A stretch of DNA of 64,000 nucleotides from Bacillota bacterium. Its GTDB lineage: Bacteria; Bacillota_I; Bacilli_A; Acholeplasmatales; Acholeplasmataceae. Below are positions 41,472-49,732 of the stretch, one piece after another. The stretch covers positions 1 to 64,000 of the forward strand of contig JAHISX010000023.1 of assembly GCA_018817915.1 (NCBI GenBank). Reading direction: 5' to 3'. The translations under genes were made by a program, and so were the position numbers. The first letter of the stretch is position 1. Every line of letters starts with the position of its first letter. The notes beneath the pieces were generated by a model. That model saw only the letters and a list, made by a program, of their open reading frames with translations, searched no databases and was not told the DNA's origin.

Positions 41472-43130
41472 TTATTTGTTTCTTCCCATACTAATCTTGA
41501 TTTTCTTACCGTTATACATCTTTCCATTAAGCTCATCCAAACGCTTGATTGCAGCTGGATGAATTTGGAATTCGGTGTCATTTTGATTGACGATGATGTC
41601 TCCAACATTCTTAGGATACAGGTCAGCATATTTCTTGAAATAGTCGAGCATTTGAACAGGACGAAGTCCATCTTCTTTGCCTAAATTAATAACTACATTC
41701 TTGTAAATACCGCTTGATCTATTACTTCTTGGTTCACCACTGGAATCTCTTCTATCTCTTGAACCACCACGAGAATCATTTCTACCTTTAGATTTAAAGT
41801 CTTCGCCTTTCTTTTTAGCAGGAGATTCGATTTGATCGTAAGTTTTCTTTTCGACTGTTATCTTTGATAACAATGCTTGAATGATTGAATCATCTGTAAA
41901 TCCATCATCATGAAGACGTTCAATAATTTCATCGTAGTTGTTTTCATTTTTGATGATAACATCTTTGATTTTCTTATAGTTTCTTTCTTCACTCTTCTTG
42001 TAAATATCTTCTTCTGTTGGAATGTCTTTAGGCGTAATCTTCATCTTGATAAAGTTTTCAATCATAGCAAGTTTTCCACGTAAGCTTGGATAGACTAAAG
42101 ATACGGACATCCCTGATTTTCCTGCACGGCCTGTGCGTCCAATACGATGCACATAAATTTCATCTTCAAATGGAATTTCATAGTTAATAACCATGTCTAC
42201 ATGAGAGATATCTAAGCCTCTTGCAGCAACATCTGTTGCGATTAAGTACTTCAATCTTTTCGCTCTAAAACGACCCATAACATAGTCTCTTTGACTTTGT
42301 TTTAAATCACCGTGAATTGCATCAGCTTCGTAGTTGTGTTTTTGTAGAAATGCTGATAAACCATCAACATCAACTTTGGTGTTACAAAAGATAATTGCTG
42401 AATTTGGATCATGGTAATCCAAGACTCTAAGTAACAATTGATCACGATCTGATTTTTTAACCATGTAATAAATCTGATCGGTTTTTGTTACTGTTAACGT
42501 TGGCGTTTCAATTTGAATGATTGCAGGATTCTTTTGATACTTTTGTGCAACCTTTCTAATGAATGGTGGGATGGTTGCTGAAAACAATGCAGTCTGTCTA
42601 GTATTAGGTGTATCTTTTAGTAATGTTTCCAAATCATCTTGGAATCCCATTTTTAGCATTTCATCTGCTTCATCCATAACTAAGATCTTTAAATTGCTAA
42701 AATCAACTGTACCACGATTTAAGTGATCAATTGTACGACCTGGAGTAGCTACAACGATGTGTGGATGCTCTGCTAAAGCCTTAAACTGTTTGTTGTAAGA
42801 TTCTCCACCAAATATTGATGTGATTCTTACAGCCTTATTAAACTTGATGAGTTTCAAGAACTCCTTATAAACTTGAAGCGTTAGCTCTCTTGTAGGACAA
42901 ATCACTAATGCTTGAACTGTTTTTTCATTGGCATTGATTTGTTCTAAGATTGGTATCGCAAAAGCAAATGTTTTGCCTGTACCAGTCTGAGCTTGGCCAA
43001 TTAAATCTTGGCCCTCTAGCATTTTGGGAATCGCGTGATGTTGTATCGCTGTCGTTTCCACTAGCCCTAGGCTTTCTATCGCCTGTTTCGTTTCTTCTAA
43101 AATCGGTAAATCGTTAAATAAAATATTCAT
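41472..43130 (-). CDS. DEAD-box RNA helicase (CshA/DeaD-like)
   Basis: The ATG ending at 43130 has a GAGG site; the track start is a TTG upstream. The product of about 552 residues has Q motif TTAIQHHAIP, AQTGTGKTFAFAIP (motif I), PTRELTLQV (Ia), VMDEADEML (II), SATIP (III), and HRIGRTGRAGKSG (VI). A C-terminal DbpA-type RNA-binding domain and a low-complexity RG/RD linker (RNDSRGGSRDRRDSSG) follow. It unwinds RNA in ribosome assembly or mRNA decay. Confidence 0.95.
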   Translation of the reverse strand: MNILFNDLPILEETKQAIESLGLVETTAIQHHAIPKMLEGQDLIGQAQTGTGKTFAFAIPILEQINANEKTVQALVICPTRELTLQVYKEFLKLIKFNKAVRITSIFGGESYNKQFKALAEHPHIVVATPGRTIDHLNRGTVDFSNLKILVMDEADEMLKMGFQDDLETLLKDTPNTRQTALFSATIPPFIRKVAQKYQKNPAIIQIETPTLTVTKTDQIYYMVKKSDRDQLLLRVLDYHDPNSAIIFCNTKVDVDGLSAFLQKHNYEADAIHGDLKQSQRDYVMGRFRAKRLKYLIATDVAARGLDISHVDMVINYEIPFEDEIYVHRIGRTGRAGKSGMSVSLVYPSLRGKLAMIENFIKMKITPKDIPTEEDIYKKSEERNYKKIKDVIIKNENNYDEIIERLHDDGFTDDSIIQALLSKITVEKKTYDQIESPAKKKGEDFKSKGRNDSRGGSRDRRDSSGEPRSNRSSGIYKNVVINLGKEDGLRPVQMLDYFKKYADLYPKNVGDIIVNQNDTEFQIHPAAIKRLDELNGKMYNGKKIKISMGRNK

Positions 43131-43211
43131 TTTTTTCCTCAATTCTTTTTAAACCTTACATACTATACCATAAATGCGCAAAAAATACTATCAATCACAT
43201 AAAAAAAAGAC

Positions 43212-43859
43212 TTAATGTGTCTTCTTTCTATGGCAATTCTCACCTTCGCAGTAATCATTCTTAACATATTGTGCACTGGCACGAATCAATTGATCCATAA
43301 GTGCTTGATCATCATGATAACCATTCAATCGATGTTTACCATCAATTCTGATATGTGGCAATTCAAATATACCTTTAACAATCGCATTTTCACGATTGGA
43401 TTGAACTTGAGTTAAATACATATCTGAGGACAAAACCAAACGTGCTTCATCTTCATTTATACCTGATTGAATCGCAATATCAAGTAGTACTTGATGATTA
43501 CTAATATCCTTATGTTCTTCATAAAAAGCTTTAAATACATTTGTGTTATAAGCCAAAGAACAATTTTCTTTTTTTGCTAAATGAGATAGACGATGTGCAT
43601 CAATGACAGATACTGGTTTAAGATTAGGATGAATTTCAGCTGTGAAGCGCTCAGCTTCTTCAAGACTGATCACGTGATGTTTGCTCATGATTGTATGAAA
43701 AGAACAGTCTGCATGAGGAATAAAAAAAGGAATCATCTCATAACTTCGATAGAGTAATTCTAAATCCTTAAATTGATAGAGTTTTAAGAGCTTTTCTACA
43801 CTTTTTTGTTGTTTATAACAAAGAGGGCTCAAGTAGTCTAACCAAATCTCTAATCTCAT
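43212..43859 (-). CDS. DsbA-family (FrnE-like) thioredoxin-fold protein
   Basis: The 215-residue protein has the DsbA/FrnE start RLEIWLDYLSPLCYKQQKSVE. The usual CxxC is reduced to SPLC, so only one active-site Cys remains. It ends in YCEGENCHRKKTH, a CxxxxC tail seen in some homologues. Key later motifs HIRIDGKHRLNGYHDD place the cis-Pro loop. It may act as an isomerase-like or glutathione-transferase-like enzyme rather than a disulfide oxidase. Confidence 0.85.
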   Translation of the reverse strand: MRLEIWLDYLSPLCYKQQKSVEKLLKLYQFKDLELLYRSYEMIPFFIPHADCSFHTIMSKHHVISLEEAERFTAEIHPNLKPVSVIDAHRLSHLAKKENCSLAYNTNVFKAFYEEHKDISNHQVLLDIAIQSGINEDEARLVLSSDMYLTQVQSNRENAIVKGIFELPHIRIDGKHRLNGYHDDQALMDQLIRASAQYVKNDYCEGENCHRKKTH

Positions 43860-43973
43860 CTATTCTCCTTAGCAAGTCACTTATAGTGCATTGATTTATT
43901 GCTAGTATAATTATAATTTCTAAACCGTTATATGTCAAAAGACACGACTTATAGATTTAGATATCATGATATT

Positions 43974-45452
43974 CTATGTTCTTTTATACACAATATGTTC
44001 ATTAATGACCGTTTCATACAATAATGTGTTTTTAAGGTTTTCAAGGTTTGTTTTTAATAAATCATCTATAAAAATTGAAAAGTCTGCAATAAACCCCTTT
44101 TTCAAGTATCCTCTAGTGTTATCCATCGTTGAAAAATTGGCTCCTTTAGTATATAACCCAATGGCTTCAAAACGTGTCAACGATTCATGAGTAGAATAGG
44201 TTTGATGGTTGTGGTCAGATTGTCTTTTAATTGCTGAATAGATGCCTAATAAAGGATTGGGTATTTCAACCGGTGCATCACTACTTCCTGCTAAATGAAT
44301 ATGATTGTTTAACAATGTTTTCCAAGGAAAAGCATATTGAGGCTTGATGCTGAAGTAATCTAGTGCCCAAGGTAGATCACTCGATAAAAACTGGGGTTGG
44401 ATGTCTAAAGTTATTGGCATATCTTTCATCATCAAAATCGCTTGATCATCCATCCATGGTGTATGGATTAACCTGTCATATAATCCTGTTTTTGGTGGGT
44501 TTGCTTTTAGTAATTCTAATACTTCTATAAGTCCTTGATCACCTATTACGTGAATGGCTACTGTTAACCCGAGTTTTCTAGCTTTTAGGATGATTTCAAC
44601 AAATTCAGATTTGCTATGAATTCTCATACCATTTGATATGCTATCTCTATATGGTACCTTCATGAGTGCAGTCTTTGAATAAACCGTACCATCATAGAAC
44701 ATCTTAACAGCTCCTAGTTGTAAATAAGGCGTTTGATTAAAGGCCATTCTTCTAGAATGAACAAAATCATCTAAGACCATATGATGCAATAATAAGTGTG
44801 CTCTAAATGGCATTTTCTCTAATACAGTATCAAAGACCTTGAGTGTTTGAGTAAATCCATTAAAGTAGTAAAGATCATCACTATGACCACCAGTTATACC
44901 GTAATGATATAAGCTTTTTATAGACTTTTTCAGTATCTCTTCTAGCCCATGTTCAGTATGTTTTGGGAAAATATTCATAGCCATTTCTGCTAATTCTTCA
45001 GTTAATACACCATTCGAATGTTCTTGATTGATCAATTTGAGTACAGCATCATTTGTCGTAATCGTATGGTAGTCATTATGTCTTAATAAAATGGGGATGT
45101 CTTTGCTTATTTGATTCAGTTCTTTCTTAGTTATTCCACACTCAAAATACCCTTCTGCAAACAAGGGTTGATCATTAAAGTGATGAATCAGTGTTTCGAT
45201 TACTAAAGACTGATCTTTGATCTGTATCAAATTTAGTCTCGATAATTTTTGTCCATAGCCTAATAAATGCAAGTGAGCATCCACAAATCCAGGATAAACA
45301 TGATGACCTTTTAGATCAATAATTTCATCGAAATCAAGATGATTGATTTCTTCATCAAATCCTATAATTTTTCCTTTGTGGGTTGCCATTTGTTGTTTGA
45401 TTTCATTTTCATTAACCATCGTATGAAAAAATCCATTTTTCCAAAGTTTCAT
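43974..45452 (-). CDS. YtcJ-like metal-dependent amidohydrolase
   Basis: The ATG ending at 45452 (MKLWKNGFFHTM) with AAAGGTGAT site replaces the track start. The product of about 492 residues has the metal-binding VDAHLHLLGYG motif, YFECGITKKEL, the later GGHSDDLYY, HVIGDQG and final SSDAPVEIPNP Asp. This is the YtcJ/amidohydrolase family with TIM-barrel and composite beta sandwich. The substrate is unknown. Confidence 0.9.
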   Translation of the reverse strand: MKLWKNGFFHTMVNENEIKQQMATHKGKIIGFDEEINHLDFDEIIDLKGHHVYPGFVDAHLHLLGYGQKLSRLNLIQIKDQSLVIETLIHHFNDQPLFAEGYFECGITKKELNQISKDIPILLRHNDYHTITTNDAVLKLINQEHSNGVLTEELAEMAMNIFPKHTEHGLEEILKKSIKSLYHYGITGGHSDDLYYFNGFTQTLKVFDTVLEKMPFRAHLLLHHMVLDDFVHSRRMAFNQTPYLQLGAVKMFYDGTVYSKTALMKVPYRDSISNGMRIHSKSEFVEIILKARKLGLTVAIHVIGDQGLIEVLELLKANPPKTGLYDRLIHTPWMDDQAILMMKDMPITLDIQPQFLSSDLPWALDYFSIKPQYAFPWKTLLNNHIHLAGSSDAPVEIPNPLLGIYSAIKRQSDHNHQTYSTHESLTRFEAIGLYTKGANFSTMDNTRGYLKKGFIADFSIFIDDLLKTNLENLKNTLLYETVINEHIVYKRT

Positions 45453-45509
45453 TTCATCACCTTTATATAAAAAAGCTCTTAACATGATTTTATCATGTAT
45501 TGAGCTTGT

Positions 45510-46262
45510 CTATGATTGAATTGCTTTCTTGATATCTTCAATTTTAAATCCTTTTGCATAAATTTTTTGGATGATCTTATGTTCGATGTCTGGATCATCT
45601 TTACGCATGTTCTTTTTGATAAGCTTTGCATATTCTTTTTTGATGAGCTCGATTTCATTAACATCATACAGAGATAATGATTTCTTTATTTGTGCTTCTA
45701 CAACCTCTGAAGAATATCCTTTTCTTAAGTAATATCCTTTAATCGTCTGAATCACCTGTCTTTTTGATTTATTTTTTATGGTCTTAAGCTTTTTGGGTAT
45801 TTGTTCGCTTAATATGCCTTGCTCATCAATGCGCTTAGTAAAGCCCTCAATCATTTCATGCGAAATGCCTTTTTCTCTTAGTTGATTATGAATCATTTGT
45901 GGGCTAAGTGAGGCTTGTTTTAATTGCACAAAAAATTTAGCATAAGTGAAATCATCAAGATATTTACGCTCCGTATATTTTGTAACGAGTTGCTTAATGA
46001 TGCCTTCTTTCGCACCTTTTGATCTTAAATAATCACTTAATTCTTTAGTCGTTTGCATCTTTTTAAGATGGATGATCCCTAATTTATCATAATGAACATA
46101 GTCATTTTCTATGATCAAAGATTGAAATGATTTTGTATCAAATGTTTGAAGCAGTTTTAAACGAAACTTTAAAAATATTTCAGGTTCAATAGATACCCAT
46201 TCATCATCAAATAGAACTTGATAAGATTTAGTTTTTTTCTCTATCTCTTTGATCGTTTTCAT
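45510..46262 (-). CDS. recX: Regulatory protein RecX
   Basis: The 250-residue protein is built from repeated three-helix modules (e.g. YLDDFTYAKFFVQLKQASLSP and RQVIQTIKGYYLRKGYSSE). It limits RecA filament growth. ATGA overlap with the S41 protease gene upstream. Length typical of Firmicute RecX. Confidence 0.88.
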   Translation of the reverse strand: MKTIKEIEKKTKSYQVLFDDEWVSIEPEIFLKFRLKLLQTFDTKSFQSLIIENDYVHYDKLGIIHLKKMQTTKELSDYLRSKGAKEGIIKQLVTKYTERKYLDDFTYAKFFVQLKQASLSPQMIHNQLREKGISHEMIEGFTKRIDEQGILSEQIPKKLKTIKNKSKRQVIQTIKGYYLRKGYSSEVVEAQIKKSLSLYDVNEIELIKKEYAKLIKKNMRKDDPDIEHKIIQKIYAKGFKIEDIKKAIQS

Positions 46263-47770
46263 AGGGATGAATTGATTAAGTCAATTAAGGTCTGCAACTG
46301 AACATCTTTGTTTAAATCCTGAAGGTCTGCAGAATATATTTCATGGATACGAATCGCTGTTTGGCGATCTAAGATGCTCGTCACAACAAGATTTTGTTCG
46401 AGTTGAAAATCTTCAATTAAATTTTGAGTAGCTGAATCAAAATATCCATCCGTTCTGAGCATACTCAAACCACTTAAGTCATAATAGTAATTTAGGAATG
46501 CTTGATAATCACCTAGCTCTAATGCAACTTGATTAAATAATACTTCTCCATTATAAACCGGCATATTGAATGCTTTAATGCCTTCTTGTTCAATGATATT
46601 GACATCTAGAGCATCTTCAGCAACATTTTTTCCATCATCATAGAACCATTCGCCTTCTGTATAAACCAATGAATATCTTATGTCATTAATATCATATAGA
46701 TTAAGTGTATTTTGGAAAACACCTTTACCATAAGTAAAATTGCCATATAATGGATAACCACCATAAGTATTGAGAACTGCTGCTAAAACTTCAGCTGCAG
46801 ATGCAGAACGTTCGTTGACTAGTACTGCAATATCATAACCTTTGGGTACTGTTAAACTACCATAAAAGCTAGAAGCAACGCCACTTTTAGGAATCATTTG
46901 GAATAGTGGTGTTTCAACATTATTCGTTAATAACTGTTGAGTAATTCCTGGAATGACTGAGGTATTTCCACCATTGTGTAATGCAGAAAGGGATCCTCCT
47001 GGATTATCTCTTAAATCAATAATGAGTGTTTTTGTTCCACTATCAATATCTAAATTATCAACCTCAAGTTCATTTAATATATCACTAAAAGTTTTAGCTG
47101 TGCCTGGTGTAACATCTGGAATATATCCAGAAAAATTGGTAATTTTAATATATTCTATATTAGCTTCACCTAAATCTACTGTATAAGCTGTTGGAGTTGG
47201 TATTTCAATATAAGTAATTGCTACTTCATATTCATCACCATCTGGATTCGTAACAAGGAGTGTTTTTGTATCATCTAGAGCACCAGATAAATATGATAAA
47301 ACTTCAGTGTCTGATCCTAAAGTATCAAAATATAAATTTTGGCTATCAATAACGATGCCAATAATTAAATCATTTGGATAGATTAGACCATCAGCTGCTC
47401 CACCTGCATAAATATAGGATACTCTTAAATTAAGATCTTCCATGAGAAAACCAATACCGATGCCAATAAACATCTCATCACTTGATGGTGTCACAGATAA
47501 AGGTGTAACAACCAATCTTGTATAAGGATCATTATTGGATTCAGCATAAGAATCAATCATTGCTTTCATTGAAGCAATAAATGCATCTTGAACTTCAGCA
47601 TCTTCAATATCATAATAGTAAAAATTTCTAAAACTTGTTGTAATTTCATCAAAAACATCGTTTGTTGAACCAGTTTGAGTTGGTGGAATCACAACAGAAA
47701 TATAGTAACCTGCTATAAAAGCCAGAACAACACTAACTAAGAATAAAATACCTAATTTTTTGTTTGCCAT
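46259..47770 (-). CDS. S41-family C-terminal processing protease-like protein
   Basis: The 503-residue protein has an N-terminal signal anchor (LGILFLVSVVLAFIAGYYISVV), a PDZ-like middle (FLMEDLNLRVSYIYAGGAADGLIYPND), then the S41 catalytic region with LIIDLRDNPGGSL, and NERSASAAEVLAA with the catalytic Ser, and a distal YGKGVFQN Lys. A peptidoglycan-binding-like repeat (YFDSATQNLIEDFQLEQNLV) lies near the C-terminus. It is extracytoplasmic. Overlaps yitT and recX. Confidence 0.92.
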   Translation of the reverse strand: MANKKLGILFLVSVVLAFIAGYYISVVIPPTQTGSTNDVFDEITTSFRNFYYYDIEDAEVQDAFIASMKAMIDSYAESNNDPYTRLVVTPLSVTPSSDEMFIGIGIGFLMEDLNLRVSYIYAGGAADGLIYPNDLIIGIVIDSQNLYFDTLGSDTEVLSYLSGALDDTKTLLVTNPDGDEYEVAITYIEIPTPTAYTVDLGEANIEYIKITNFSGYIPDVTPGTAKTFSDILNELEVDNLDIDSGTKTLIIDLRDNPGGSLSALHNGGNTSVIPGITQQLLTNNVETPLFQMIPKSGVASSFYGSLTVPKGYDIAVLVNERSASAAEVLAAVLNTYGGYPLYGNFTYGKGVFQNTLNLYDINDIRYSLVYTEGEWFYDDGKNVAEDALDVNIIEQEGIKAFNMPVYNGEVLFNQVALELGDYQAFLNYYYDLSGLSMLRTDGYFDSATQNLIEDFQLEQNLVVTSILDRQTAIRIHEIYSADLQDLNKDVQLQTLIDLINSSL

Positions 47771-48627
47771 ATTGCAGCCTCCCGACTAAAACCTTGTCCC
47801 AACGCTTCTTTTGTTCTTGTCACAAAAGTGAATGCACTTGGATCAACTTCTTTGATTAAATGCTTAAACTGGTAGATTTGCATACGATCAACAGTACAAA
47901 TAATCATGTCTTTGTGCTCATTTGAAAAGCCACCTACAACTTTTAACTTTGTAATACCTCTTTCCAGTTTTTCATAGATCGCCTTTTGAAGATTATCACT
48001 AAAATTTGTAATAACAAAAGCAGTAAACCCCGATTTCCCTTCAATCGCTAATCGATCGATAATCATACCACTGACAATCATTGCTCCAACCGCATAAAGT
48101 CCAAGTTGGAAATTAACCAACATTGCAATAAAAATAATGATGCCATCTGTAATGTACATCGCTAAAGAAAATGGAATATGTAAATATTTTTTCATCATAT
48201 TTTGGATGATATCAATACCACCTGTTGTTGCATTACTTCTTAAGACGATACCTAAGCCTAAACCTAGGAATAATCCACCAAAAAGTGCTCCAATAAGCAA
48301 TGGACTTTCGGTCATGTGCTGCATAAAAAAATTATTATCAATAGTTAATTCAAGAATCCATATAATCGTTGGAGAAAGCAATGTCGCATAAATCGTTTTG
48401 ACAAAAAAGACTTTTCCTAAGAAGATTAGTCCAATAAATAAAAGCACAGTATTGGCAATATACATAAATAGACTAACAGAAATGATGTCTTGTAAAAGTA
48501 CTGAAACACCCATCACTCCACCAATCACAAGATTCAATGGCAATAAGAAAAAATAGAAACCAAGTGACAGCAGGATGACTCCTGCTGTGATTTCTAATAC
48601 TTCACGTACTTTTGCATTATTCAACAT
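47752..48627 (-). CDS. YitT-family membrane protein
   Basis: About 291 residues with five or more hydrophobic segments (e.g. ITAGVILLSLGFYFFLLPLNLVIGG and LLIGALFGGLFLGLGLGIVL) and the DUF2179 C-terminal domain (RMQIYQFKHLIKEVDPSAFTFVTRTKEALG). The ATG ending at 48627 has a GGTG site within the end of prfB, so translation is coupled. Function unknown; cytoplasmic DUF2179 may sense a ligand. Confidence 0.9.
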   Translation of the reverse strand: MLNNAKVREVLEITAGVILLSLGFYFFLLPLNLVIGGVMGVSVLLQDIISVSLFMYIANTVLLFIGLIFLGKVFFVKTIYATLLSPTIIWILELTIDNNFFMQHMTESPLLIGALFGGLFLGLGLGIVLRSNATTGGIDIIQNMMKKYLHIPFSLAMYITDGIIIFIAMLVNFQLGLYAVGAMIVSGMIIDRLAIEGKSGFTAFVITNFSDNLQKAIYEKLERGITKLKVVGGFSNEHKDMIICTVDRMQIYQFKHLIKEVDPSAFTFVTRTKEALGQGFSREAAIWQTKN

Positions 48628-49720
48628 GTTCGTCACCAGCTTTTAAATAAGCATTGATAAACCCATCGAGTTCACCATCCATAACCATATCAACTTGGCC
48701 AACTTCATAATTGGTCCGGTGGTCCTTAACCATTTGATATGGTTGAAATACATAAGATCTAATTTGTGAGCCCCAAGCATTTTCTTTTTGCTCACCTTTA
48801 ATATTTTGAAGCATTTCTTCTTGTCTTTTGATTTCTTCTTGAACAAGTTTAGCTTTAAGTACACTCATCGCTGCTTCTTTATTTTTTAATTGACTACGTT
48901 CATTTTGACATGTGACAACAATACCTGATGCTAAATGTGTAATTCTAACTGCAGAATCGGTTGTATTGACTGATTGTCCACCAGCTCCACCACTACGGTA
49001 AACATCAACTTTAATATCTTCATCTTTGATTTCGATATCAATATCATCATTTATTTCTGGTAAAACATCACAAGAAGCAAATGATGTGTGTCTTCTAGCA
49101 TTTGAATCAAATGGTGAAATACGTACCAAACGATGAACACCACGTTCAGCTTTTAGATAACCATACGCATAAGGTCCTTTAACAAGCATGGTGACGCTTT
49201 TTATGCCAGCCTCATCTCCTGATTGGTAATCAAGAATTTCGACCTTATAACGCTTTTTTTGAGCATACCTTGAATACATTCTATATAGCATATCGCACCA
49301 GTCTTGAGATTCTGTTCCACCAGCACCAGGATGTAATTCAATGATAGCATTATTGGAGTCATAAGGTCCATTGAGTAAGATTTCAATCTCGAATGCTTTG
49401 ACATCTTTTTGCAATGTATCAATATCTTCTTCTAAAATGGTCCATTCTTCAGAACCTTCTTCACTGACTTCAAACCAATCTATTAAATTCTTATATTTTT
49501 TTTCTAATGTGGTTAGATGATCTAACTTTTGTCTAATATCTGTTGCTTCTTTAGTTAATTTTTTTGCCTGTTTTGTATCATTCCAAAAATTTGGTTTTTG
49601 CATTTCTAAATTCAAAGCAAGATATTGCTCTTCTAATTTTGTGGGTTGAAGTGCTTTTGTCAAATCTTCTAAGCTTTGCTTAAATCCTGCAAGGACCTTA
49701 TTAACTTCATATGTTTCCAC
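48617..49720 (-). CDS. prfB: Peptide chain release factor 2
   Basis: The 367-residue RF2 carries the GGQ motif (SGGAGGQSVNTTDSAVR) and the SPF anticodon-like tripeptide (VRISPFDSNARRHTSFAS). It is a single open frame without the TGA-containing programmed frameshift that regulates most prfB genes. It releases chains at TAA and TGA, so TGA is a stop codon here. This rules out the mycoplasma code. Followed in the operon by yitT with a coupled start. Confidence 0.97.
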   Translation of the reverse strand: METYEVNKVLAGFKQSLEDLTKALQPTKLEEQYLALNLEMQKPNFWNDTKQAKKLTKEATDIRQKLDHLTTLEKKYKNLIDWFEVSEEGSEEWTILEEDIDTLQKDVKAFEIEILLNGPYDSNNAIIELHPGAGGTESQDWCDMLYRMYSRYAQKKRYKVEILDYQSGDEAGIKSVTMLVKGPYAYGYLKAERGVHRLVRISPFDSNARRHTSFASCDVLPEINDDIDIEIKDEDIKVDVYRSGGAGGQSVNTTDSAVRITHLASGIVVTCQNERSQLKNKEAAMSVLKAKLVQEEIKRQEEMLQNIKGEQKENAWGSQIRSYVFQPYQMVKDHRTNYEVGQVDMVMDGELDGFINAYLKAGDEHVE

Positions 49721-49732
49721 AAAATCACTTCC

